A stretch of DNA of 64,000 nt from NCBI GenBank assembly GCA_009829735.1, contig CM020618.1, forward strand, positions 26,140,894-26,204,893. Direction: 5' to 3'. The DNA is from Pyropia yezoensis (Eukaryota > Rhodophyta > Bangiophyceae > Bangiales > Bangiaceae). This document shows positions 50,937 to 59,719 of the stretch, one piece after another (positions within the stretch are counted from its first letter, which is position 1; each line of letters opens with the position of its first letter). A model generated the notes under the pieces. That model ran no database searches and was not told where the DNA came from. It was given only the letters and a program-made list of their open reading frames with translations. The position numbers and the translations under genes were made by a program.

Positions 50937-52025
50937 TCAAGGCGCCCCGAGCTGGCCTGGGAGGGACGGAAAAATGCCCTCCAATGGCATCCCTTCCCCA
51001 GTCATCTCAGGGAGGTTGCGTAGGACTTGCCGACGCGCCTCACGATAATGCCCTTGTATTGAAGACAAAGAAAGGGAAGAAAAGGCGAGAACATGAGCAA
51101 TACGGTCCGGCATCAGGGGATGCCAGAACACCAAGCCGCGCACACCATGCTTATAGTCCTTAAAAACGGGCTCGATGGCAGAAGAATCAGGTGAGTACGG
51201 GGAGAGACGAATGCGAGCATCACCGTTCTCCGCAAAAATCATACCCGCGAAGGCAGTATGCAAAGAGGCATTATCATATACCACGACGCAGTCATTCGGT
51301 TGCTCTGACCAAGGCAATCCAGGATGATAAGCGTTCATCCTCCTCACAAGGCTGGTGCAAAACAAGGCAAAGTCATCTCCGTTCAAAGCAGGAGGAACCT
51401 CGTTGACATAAAGATCCGAAATACCGTGTGTGTACGATATCGCCACAGTCGACGAGTACCTCGGCCGGGCCCGAGGGTCTGGAGCCAACGCCTCCAGCGG
51501 TCGACCAATTGGTGCCCATCCTCGTCGGCGGACCATGGCCGGGCCAGCGACATGCGTTTCGTCGAGGACGACGATGCACCGATCGGGGACGTGCCGGTAC
51601 AGTCGACAGAACGCCACCCGCAGAGCTTGCGACCGCTCCAAAGCCAGTCGCTCTACTTGCTTGACAGAAAATCCAATCTTTTCCAGCATACGGCTTGACG
51701 TGGTGGTTGACGTGACCCAGCTCTGCTCCCACCCGGGTAGATCTGCCAGCTTCTGGAATATGGCTTCCATTTCCCAGAGAAACAAATCTGGGTTGGAGCG
51801 GACCAGGGAGTCGAGGGCGGCCAGAAACTCTGAATTGAAGACCGCGGCGTCCGAATGCTTATTTTGGATGACTTCATCGTTCCAAGGCGAGCCGTGGCGC
51901 TGAAAGTTGTTCCACCACTCCTTGGCCGCTGTCACGCTGCAGCCAACGTGCTCCACGATACACGACCACGACTTTCCTTGGCGGCGGTTCTGGATCACCT
52001 GCCAGCGGATGGCAATGGGGTACAT
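50937..52025 (-). CDS. Tc1/mariner-IS630-type (DDE_3) transposase, 362 aa, intact
   Basis: The frame runs from ATG (52025) to TGA (50937) without interruption. The N-terminal ~110 residues are a helix-turn-helix region (IQNRRQGKSWSCIVEHVGCS; AAKEWWNNF) for end binding. The catalytic triad is clear: Asp145 in VVLDETHV, Asp241 in VVVYDNASLHTA and Glu275 in LSPYSPDSSAIEPVF. The spacing of 34 between the last two is characteristic of the IS630-Tc1-mariner superfamily, and the RRRGWAPIGRP loop after the first Asp is also typical. The enzyme would cut and paste at TA dinucleotides. Codon use is less GC-biased than the host genes here, as expected for a mobile element. All catalytic residues are present, so it may be active. 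Confidence 0.92.
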   Translation of the reverse strand: MYPIAIRWQVIQNRRQGKSWSCIVEHVGCSVTAAKEWWNNFQRHGSPWNDEVIQNKHSDAAVFNSEFLAALDSLVRSNPDLFLWEMEAIFQKLADLPGWEQSWVTSTTTSSRMLEKIGFSVKQVERLALERSQALRVAFCRLYRHVPDRCIVVLDETHVAGPAMVRRRGWAPIGRPLEALAPDPRARPRYSSTVAISYTHGISDLYVNEVPPALNGDDFALFCTSLVRRMNAYHPGLPWSEQPNDCVVVYDNASLHTAFAGMIFAENGDARIRLSPYSPDSSAIEPVFKDYKHGVRGLVFWHPLMPDRIAHVLAFSSLSLSSIQGHYREARRQVLRNLPEMTGEGMPLEGIFPSLPGQLGAP

Positions 52026-52903
52026 GTTCGCACGAAGTAACCAGGCTCAGGGCATGAGCAGCGTCCCCAGTGAACAACAAACAAACCTTGTCAGGTGAAT
52101 GCATCTGGCATGTGCCGCCGACAAATTTTCCGGCACGCATCGTGAGCTCACCACAAGTTTGTTAGCTTAGCTTTCTGTTCGTGATAATTATGAAAATGGT
52201 CAATGAAAAAAATCAACGCGAGTCCTTGTGCCGGACACAACCACTCGTCGATTCGGCTCGCTCACGAAGCGATTGATGCAGCACTTGCAGCGCGCTGGCG
52301 AGAGTCAAAAGCCGCCGGCGCGATTTCACCCTGGGCATCTGATGGGCGCCACCGGACATCGTGCTTCCAGCGTGCCAAACAGCAGCCTTGCAGGCCACTT
52401 GTAAGGGCGGGAGTCGCGCGCGAGAGGTGAACATTTTCTGAACTGTCTCTACATGCTGTACTTGATGTTTGTACACTAACGAGCTTTGCAGACAGACTAA
52501 CACAATCTGCATTGCTCTGGTGGACTTGCACTATACGAGAGAGTGACCTCAAACACGGTCAGACGCGGCATGCGGAGCGCCACACTTTGACAAAATTCGC
52601 TGGAGCGCCCATCAGCCCCAAAAAATCGAGTCGCACAATTTCAATCGCGTCTAAAGTTTTGGCGGGCCTGCCAGAGCAATGCTCGGCTCCTGTCGTCCCC
52701 ACAGCCCCCGCGCGGGATTGCTAACCAGACGGAGGCTTTTGTGAACTGGTCGAGCTGTTGATTTCAAGTGTGGTATATCTCGGTTAAGTGAGCTAATTTG
52801 AGCGAACGCGTGTACATCGAGCAAATTGGGAGATTGCACTTCCAGTTGAGAGCCACTCAAAGTTCAAGGCCTCACGCAAGGCCCAACGCGGTGCCTGCTT
52901 CTC
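52026..52903. other. Gene-poor interval upstream of the transposase
   Basis: Lower GC than the host genes, short ORFs only. The transposon's other end should be within this interval; no inverted repeat was established by eye. Confidence 0.4.
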
Positions 52904-53500
52904 ATGCCCTCCACGGGCTGTCCAGCAGCGTGCGGAGGCGCAACAGCAGCGGATCTCGCGATCTCATCCGCGCCTAAATTCTTCCCGGTCTGCCAGCTCA
53001 CTTCTTTACTCTTCCTGGCCTCACATGTCCTCGGTGAGCCAAGCTTCGCCTCCACTGCGGAAGCACGACCGCGGCAGGATCTCGTGCATGGAGGGCCGGT
53101 TCGCAGAGCAATTTTCCCCGCGGTGAACTGGAGGGCGGACCTGAGCCACCCAAAATCACATGGTGTGGCCCTGCCGTTCTGTTGCATGATGCTTGTGTCC
53201 GAGGCGGGACATGATCGACACACGCCACCCGCTGTGCGGGTGACGTCTCTGTGTCTCGTCCCCAAATCTGCCGTCTCTCTTGCAATGTACCGCTGCTCTT
53301 GGATAGATCCTGTATCGGCACATGTGAACGTGTTTGACGAGTTGAGCATAGCAAATGAGAGCCAGCCATTATACAGGAGTAGACAGTATTTCCCAAGCAA
53401 TTGCACCATCTCTGCACGTTCCACACATTTCGTGGTCACAAATTGCACGTTCACGACTGCCACATGTCTACTTTTTGCGGGATGCACAATACACAGGTGA
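52904..53500 (+). CDS. Unidentified 198-aa ORF
   Basis: An ATG-started frame (52904) with mixed composition and many Cys/Ser residues. A hydrophobic stretch (LTSLLFLASHVLG) lies near residue 32. A second open frame of similar length (52864-53487) lies on the opposite strand but starts with GTG. One of the two is probably chance. No domain was recognised on either, and context (repeats on both sides) favours a mobile-element remnant. Confidence 0.25.
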   Translation: MPSTGCPAACGGATAADLAISSAPKFFPVCQLTSLLFLASHVLGEPSFASTAEARPRQDLVHGGPVRRAIFPAVNWRADLSHPKSHGVALPFCCMMLVSEAGHDRHTPPAVRVTSLCLVPKSAVSLAMYRCSWIDPVSAHVNVFDELSIANESQPLYRSRQYFPSNCTISARSTHFVVTNCTFTTATCLLFAGCTIHR

Positions 53501-53749
53501 GTGGTCGCGGCTGCACGAGGCCGATTCTATCGTGGGGGGACGCGTCTCTGTGAAGTCCTTCGCAGCGCTGTCGTCTTGGAGACGGGTGCATCTGGTGAAA
53601 GTTCTGGGCACTTGACGTGTACTGCCTGTCCATCTACTAAAGGCGCGTTAGCTTAACAAGCCGCACTTTGTCGCATTTACTCCTGCTTTAAGTCGGCTTA
53701 GCGACGGATATTCAAGGTCATTTCACCCGACGCTTCAGCTGGCAGGGCC

Positions 53750-53825
53750 TGTTGAACAAGCCCCGGGCAAGCGTACCGGCTGAAAAACAGGCTTGTCGAG
53801 GGTCCCGGTTTAAGGATCACTGCGC
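53750..53825 (+). repeat. Dispersed ~75-bp repeat, copy 2
   Basis: Inverted relative to the copy at 46566-46637. It encodes the same peptide pattern ending RGSRFKDHC in the frame starting at 53752. Confidence 0.7.
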
Positions 53826-54562
53826 TGGGGGCGAAGGGCTGGGGGGGCGAGCTGGGAGAGGAGCAGGCCTGATCAAGGGTACCGTTTTTTCCATCTGTAT
53901 GGTATTGAGGCATGGTCCAAAAGTGGGTATGAGTATGGCCGCACTCGTCGCGGTCTTTTTGGACGACCGCGGGGTAAGGAGGGGCCGGCGACCGTGTATG
54001 TCTGGCTCTGCACCTTGTTTGGGGTGGCGTTTGCGAATGGGCCCGCGGTGAGGGTGAGGTGCGTGGGGCGCTGGGGGCACGCGTTGCCGTCGTGGGTGGC
54101 CAGGTGGCCATGACCGTAAACGGCCTTGCGGTGCTTGCCGTGCTACAGAGACGATGATGGTGACAGGGGCCGGGAGGCCACCGCCACCCCGTCACCAGCT
54201 GCCGCAGCTGCTCCAGCGACTTGGGCCAGCCCACCTCGATGCCGCGGCCCTGTCGAAACAAATACTTTTTGAACTCTTCCAGATACCTTTAAGAATCAGT
54301 GCCATGAGTATCAGATACTCTTGACGTGAACGGTACTGTGTACGAGGCGAGTAGTCGATGTCAGAGGAAAGTACTGCTGATACCCTTGATTTCATACCCG
54401 TGTAGCACCTTCGGCCCGATACCCTTGATCAGTCATGGAGAGGAGAATCGGGGCTCAACGACGAGGGCTGGAGGTCGGAACCAAGAGTGAACAGATTATT
54501 TGTTATGAAATTGGACGTCTGACGTTCAAATCAATCATTTTTGGAGAAAAAATGTCAACTCG
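53826..54562. other. Intergenic interval left of the short LTR element
   Basis: Nothing with a recognisable domain. The composition shifts to lower GC from about 54.27 kb. Confidence 0.4.
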
Positions 54563-54567
54563 CCCAG

Positions 54568-55036
54568 TGTGGCAAAAACCTCTTGCACACGCGACACCCA
54601 AGTTGGGGCGGTGTACAAGGGCTGCCTCCCGTGTCGGGGGAACCGGAAGAAGTGCAAGTCGCACACACTCTGTCCCTGTTGTGGGGCAAACCCCCCACGG
54701 ACAAACAAGAGGATGGTGTGTGGTCCAACAGTTTCTTGGTCGGGACGGGGACGCAGGGCCAAGCCCCGCTGTCCCTCCCCTTATCCCCCCAGGGTCCACT
54801 CAGAATCTCGCCACTCAGAATCTCCCACCCCAGCACCTGCCCACCGGGCCACACGAAAATTCAAGACGATAAATGCAGAAAACCCTCAAATCCAAGTTGG
54901 ATTTACTACTAAGCTAACTATCCCAAACTTAGGGAATATGGACCCAAATGCAGGGGGAGGAACGGGTCAGGCTAGTGGCCTGCCGCCCCTTGCATGGCAC
55001 GTGTTGCCCCCGTACCTGGGGGTCAATACTGCCACA
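54568..55036 (+). repeat. Left LTR of the short element
   Basis: 469 bp, ends TGTGGCA...TGCCACA (perfect 7-bp inverted ends). It is open in the frame of 54569 and encodes a Cys-rich segment (CLPCRGNRKKCKSHTLCPCC from about 54623), followed by a basic, Pro/Ser-rich stretch. Confidence 0.9.
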
Positions 55037-55416
55037 CTCCCCTCTTCTCAGTTCCGACCGACCCGGTCGGCCCTGTGAGGGGGTGAGTACACGCACGTCC
55101 CGGCGTTGGGGGCGCGACTTGCTGTCCCCCCTCGAGTACGTAACGTGGACGTGGAGGCGGTCACGTTGACCGCCCCTCTCCCCAAGCTTGCTTACTCGGC
55201 AGCTTGCTCTCCCCGGTTCTCACTTCACCATCACCAACACATCCCCTTCACCTTCCCCTTGGCCGCCCCACGCTGGGGAGGCCACCCATCTACCCACGAT
55301 CCGAGCCCCCCTCAACTCGAGGCGGGTCTCGTGCCGCTGCAACCAGGGCGTCTCTCCCTAACTTGGGGAGAGCCACGGCGACCCCGGGGGTAGAGACCGA
55401 CTTTCTGGATGAACGT

Positions 55417-56631
55417 ATGGAGGACACCTCCTACGGTGCAGCGCCCGCCGGGACTTCCGGCGGGGGCTCCGCGATCGCTCCGGGGGATGGGACTCCCGCG
55501 TCACCCGGCTTTGGGTTGACGGCGGGATCCCCCCCGGAGGCGGGCCAAGTCGCCCCACGTGAGGCCTTGGGGCGGTGGTTCTACCCCGCTTGGCCTCGGT
55601 ATGAGAAGGGGTTGACTGTTCTTCGCTGTGGCCGACTTGGCACTGCGATGAGTCGGGTATGGGACCGCCTACGGGAGAAGTATCCCCGTAGAGTCGGGTT
55701 CCCTGCCGGCTTCAGGACGGACCAGTTTGCCTTCCTGGACGATGAGGAAGTCGAAGACGTACAGCGGGCCAAAGCCATGGTGGACCGTGGGGGAACTATC
55801 CCGGTTCCCGGCGACTTGCCGACCTTTACTTGGGACGTGGTGGCAACTCGCCCCCCGTACCTTCACGAGGCCGATCCGCACACTCATCACTTTGATGTGC
55901 GGATGGAGAAGGACTTCCGGCGAGTTCCCTACTTGGTGACCTCGACTCAACTTAAGTTTCCGCAGCAGTCCGCTGCCAGCAAGGAGCAGTACTACCCGAA
56001 GAAGCCCGAGTGGTGGCCTCAAGTTGAGGTCCCTTACGGGTTCCCTGCGTTGCTACCACGTGTGGCGAAAACCACATGCACACACGGCACCCAAGTTGGG
56101 GCGGTGTGCAAGGGCTGCCTCCCGTGTCGGGGGAACCGGAAGAAGTGCAAGTCGCACACACTCTGTCCCTGTTGTGGGGCAAACCCCCCACGGACAAACA
56201 AGAGGATGGTGTGTGGTCCAACAGTTTCTTGGTCGGGACGGGGACGCAGGGCCAAGCCCCGCTGTCCCTCCCCTTATCCCCCCAGGGTCCACTCAGAATC
56301 TCGCCACTCAGAATCTCCCACCCCAGCACCTGCCCACCGGGCCACACGAAAATTCAAGACGATAAATGCAGAAAACCCTCAAATCCAAGTTGGATTTACT
56401 ACTAAGCTAACTATCCCAAACTTAGGGAATATGGACCCAAATGCAGGGGGAGGAACGGGTCAGGCTAGTGGCCTGCCGCCCCTTGCATGGCACGTGTTGC
56501 CCCCGTACCTGGGGGTCAATACTGCCACACCCAGCACACCCGGCACGCCCGGCACGCCGCACACGCCCCTCACTCTGACAGTGTTTCCAACAACGTCACA
56601 ACCAACTCGATACAAACTCGGACAAATATGA
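55417..56631 (+). CDS. Internal ORF of the short LTR element, running through the right LTR
   Basis: The first ATG of a long open frame is at 55417 (start MEDTSYGAAP). Residues ~60-210 have folded-protein composition with many aromatics (GRWFYPAWPRYEKG; DDEEVEDVQRAKAMVD; TFTWDVVATRPPYLHEADPH; KKPEWWPQVEVPYG), perhaps a gag-like or DNA-binding domain. It enters the right LTR in frame at 56061 and there encodes C-x2-C-x6-C-x5-C-x2-C-x12-C, close to the fungal Zn2Cys6 binuclear cluster. It terminates at 56629, outside the element. The frame is open 71 further codons upstream without ATG. The family is unknown to me. Crossing the LTR boundary means the native protein of an autonomous relative probably ends elsewhere. 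Confidence 0.55.
   Translation: MEDTSYGAAPAGTSGGGSAIAPGDGTPASPGFGLTAGSPPEAGQVAPREALGRWFYPAWPRYEKGLTVLRCGRLGTAMSRVWDRLREKYPRRVGFPAGFRTDQFAFLDDEEVEDVQRAKAMVDRGGTIPVPGDLPTFTWDVVATRPPYLHEADPHTHHFDVRMEKDFRRVPYLVTSTQLKFPQQSAASKEQYYPKKPEWWPQVEVPYGFPALLPRVAKTTCTHGTQVGAVCKGCLPCRGNRKKCKSHTLCPCCGANPPRTNKRMVCGPTVSWSGRGRRAKPRCPSPYPPRVHSESRHSESPTPAPAHRATRKFKTINAENPQIQVGFTTKLTIPNLGNMDPNAGGGTGQASGLPPLAWHVLPPYLGVNTATPSTPGTPGTPHTPLTLTVFPTTSQPTRYKLGQI
56061..56529 (+). repeat. Right LTR of the short element
   Basis: 469 bp. Differs from the left LTR only near its 5' end (for example GCGAAAACCACATG versus GCAAAAACCTCTTG). From about 56115 onward the two look identical. Confidence 0.9.
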
Positions 56632-58684
56632 ATTGAGATTGCCACGTGGGCGCCGCTGAGTGGACGAGGGTGGCGGGCGCCGATATATGCAATGGAGTTG
56701 TTCGAATAAGGGGGCTACATGTTTTTGGGAGGACACAGGTGGCCTTCCCAGTTGCAAACGGCTTCCCGGTGTCGCAACGGGGATATGGCGGGGTGTTGCC
56801 CTTTATCACTGCGAGTCATTGCGTATTGGATGATGTGCAACAGCAGTCGCCACCTCCCCCCAGAGGATTGCTGCAAAGCTCGAAAAAGATCAGCGATTGC
56901 CCACTTGTACGCCGAACATACGAGACACGAAGCACATGTTGACCCGATATCGGGTACCTCCTCCATGTTTTGCTGGAAGGCAGCCCGATCTGCCCATGAT
57001 TGGTAGCATTTTCTGCCACGTGCAGCGTCATATTATTGCAATACCACTGTCCATATGCCGCGTGCACACACGGAACAGCTGAGCCTGGCCAAACCTGAGT
57101 GTATAGCAAGGCGTGGTGGCGCAACTGCCAATGAGATGCCGCCGTTGGGTCGTTCCCACAGACAGACGACCCCGCTCCTCGTTCGCGGGCCACGCTGTGT
57201 TCGTTGCTGTCTACCGGTCCTGGTCGGGGCCTACCATCTGGGGTTGACAGTGCGAGTGGTTCCTGTGACAGCTGGCTGCGTCGTGCAGAAGTGTGTGGTC
57301 GACAAAGGGGCCACGTTCTTTCGTACTTTTTTCGTGCTGCTTGGTGACCATACTCTTTCTTCGGTGCCTTTCCAGGACGCGACGTAGGTGGCCCCGACGG
57401 TGGGGGGGCTGGCTTGTCCGTGTCCTGGGGACTGCGTTGGCCATCCCGTTGATGTCGCGACAGGTCGTTTCCAAAGACGCCAGCCCCCCCACGCACGGTG
57501 ACGCCAGCCGGCCGCCACAGGGGCGGATAGCGACCCCTCGCGCGTGTGTCACGCGTTTTTTTTGTTTTGGTGACGGCCCCTCCCGACGCCCCTTTCCGCG
57601 GCCTCTCCCGTACCCTCCAGACCCCCCCGCGCCCTCATCTTCGCCGCGCATGATGCTGCCCCCCCGCGTACTCGGCCGCGCCTTGTCGGCGGCCGTTGGG
57701 GGCCTCGTCCGATTAAGAGCCGCGTGCTCTCCCTGGTGGCTGGCCTGCAGCCCTGACTTCCCCCTTTCGCACCGCCTCGCTCGGCCGTCACCTGGCCGCT
57801 CCCAGCTGTCGCGCATCCTTGCAAGGCCACTAATGGGGCACCGGGTGACTCGTTTTCGCGACCTGCGTAGCCCCCCAGAGTCCCCCAGCTCACTCATTCC
57901 AGCCACCCCACACCCCCCACCCCCCCGCACCGGAGCTCCCCAGCGTCTCGTGGCCCCCGCCACTTGTGTTCTGTGCAGCCCTTGTTCTCCGAGTCGGAGA
58001 CAGCGGGGACTTGCCCCCTCCCCGCCATCCCCCCTGGCTGTCGTCGATTCGCGCCTCCGCCCCCGACGTGTGGCTACGCTACCGCACTGTGGCCACCACA
58101 CGGGGTGCCTCGCCCGACGTGGCCATCGAGAGGAGTCGTGCTGCGGCGTCGTGTGGTGCACGGAGCAGTGTGGGCGCCGCCCATCAGTCGGCGCCGGTGC
58201 CCCCCCCCACAAGCGCCCTCCCTCCCCCACCACCTCCCTGCCATTCCGGCTGGGAGCCCCCTACGCAGGAGCCCTCCCCCACCCCCTTCCTGCTACACCC
58301 CCTGGCTGTCGTCGCTTCGCGCCTCCGCCCCCGATGTGTGGCCACCGCAGTAGGCCACAAGAGGTGCCTCGCCCGACCTGGGCACCGGTAGTAGGGCCTC
58401 TGCGTCGCCGACGTGGGCGCCCAGGCATTCAGCGGGGATCGAGCGCCCTTTGCGCGCCCCCCCAACACCATGTCTCTGCGTGTGCACACGTGGGGAGGCG
58501 TGGAGAGGGCGCCCCTCGCGCCGGGGCTAGGGGGCGGGGGGGTGAGGGTGCACATTGGGTAGGAGCAGACGCCTCCTGCGCGGGGTGGGGGAGGGTGGAG
58601 GCGCATCCCGGGCTCATGATGTGCGGCCGGCGGTGTGGCCGGGGGTAATCCCTCCTTTGGCCAGCCCCGTCCACAGAGCATCCT
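56535..58684. other. Gene-poor interval with an imperfect direct repeat
   Basis: ORFs are compositional or lack domains. A block starting CCCCCTGGCTGTCGTCG, with CGCGCCTCCGCCCC after it, occurs at 58030-58128 and again at 58298-58388. Each copy ends in GTGCCTCGCCCGAC, so a ~95-bp unit is duplicated with indels. An acceptor-like CCACAG at 58668-58673 precedes the recombinase frame. Confidence 0.5.
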
Positions 58685-59719
58685 GTGCGACCGGACGGCC
58701 CCCTCTATTGGTGGCCATCCCCCCTTGGGGTGACCGCACGGGAAGGGCCGTCTCGGGCGCAGCTGACGGCGTTGCCGGCTGCCGCCGAGACGGTGGTCCG
58801 CTACCTGGGCTACGTCTGGTCGCTCGGAACCGTGGCGGCTCGGTCCCTCGGCAGCCGCCTGGCCCCCATCGCGGCCTTTCATGTTATGGCGGGCTACCCC
58901 AGCCCGACCAAGGACGGCCTGGTGCGTCAGGCCACGCGGGGCTACCGGTACCTGTACACGGCGGCGGCGGGCGCGCGGCCAGAGCGCCGCGGGCCCGTGC
59001 CCGCCGCGGCCGTGGAGTCCTTCCTGGACCTGTGGCCCACCGCGGGCCCCGAACTGCGCGCCAAGATTGCCGGCACGGATTTAGCGTTCCTTCTTTTCAA
59101 CCGCCCCGGTGCGGCCTCGCACACGCGCGCGCTTGACGTCTTCCCGTCGCGCGCGGGCCTGGAGGTACAAGTCCCAGACTACAAGGCGGCGGTGCTGAAG
59201 GCCGCCGACCGGCTGGCCTACACTGTGCCGGTGGCGGCGGGCGGCTGGGCTGGCGACCGCGTACTGCAGATTATCCGCAGCCACTGGCGGGCTCACCTGG
59301 CCGCCGGGCGGCCGCGCAAGGAGCGGCTGTTCGCCCCGGTGGGCAAGGTCAAGCCGCTGCCCACGCGCATCGTTGAACGTTGGATGCGGGAGCTGCTTGC
59401 GCTGGCGTCGGTGCGTGCACCCTTGGGCACCAAGTAGTCCGTGCACTCCCTGCGGGCCGGCGCGGCGTCGGAGGCCCACGCCATCGGCCGGCGGGACGCG
59501 CTGCTCCGGCAACTGATGGGACTGGCCGACATCAAGACGGCCTACGTCCACTACATCGACGCCACCAGCGCGGCGTCGGAGGCAGCCTGGGCCTGGCTCG
59601 GCCGCTACGCCCCCCGCCGGCGGGCGGGCGCGGGCTACCCGATCTCCGAAATGATGACACACTACCCCTCCCCTTCCCGGTTACGCCCCCTTTCCTCCCC
59701 CCCAGGACAAGCCTGTTAA
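58685..59719 (+). pseudogene. Tyrosine recombinase (Crypton/DIRS-type) with in-frame TAG
   Basis: The frame reads as an integrase-type tyrosine recombinase. An N-terminal helical core-binding part (TVVRYLGYVWSLGTVAARSL ... LVRQATRGYRYLY, to about residue 120) is followed by the catalytic part. There, FLLFNRP...SHTRALDVF could hold the first Arg, and KAAVLKAADRL and KVKPLPTRIVERWMRELL come next. A TAG at 59435-59437 then splits the frame. In the same phase VHSLRAGAASEA follows (His at 59444, Arg at 59453: the H-x-x-R box), and the candidate nucleophile Tyr is in TAYVHYID (59543 or 59552). These enzymes recombine DNA for Cryptons, DIRS elements and some plasmids. No RT was seen nearby, so the element class is open. 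The first codon at 58685 is GTG; the true start or upstream exon is unknown. Confidence 0.7.

Larger units (their letters stand above)
54563..56534 (+). mobile_element. Short LTR retrotransposon (TRIM/TR-GAG-like), complete, with target-site duplication
   Basis: Two direct repeats of exactly 469 bp (54568-55036 and 56061-56529) start TGTGGC and end TGCCACA. They are flanked by a perfect 5-bp duplication CCCAG (54563-54567 and 56530-56534). By eye they differ at about six positions, all within the first ~55 bases. The internal region is only 1024 bp and has one open frame but no protease, RT, RNase H or integrase motifs, so it is non-autonomous. No primer-binding site complementary to a familiar tRNA end, and no purine tract before the right LTR, could be seen. 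That is unusual. Mobilisation by an autonomous relative is inferred. Confidence 0.85.

Noticed and set aside
54568-55036. Left LTR ORF as a stand-alone zinc-finger gene
   Set aside because: Its limits coincide with the LTR, which has exact TG...CA ends and a target duplication, so it is part of the element.
57293-58648. 451-codon plus-strand ORF
   Set aside because: Pro/Arg-rich, contains the direct repeat, and has no recognisable domain. The opposite strand is equally open.
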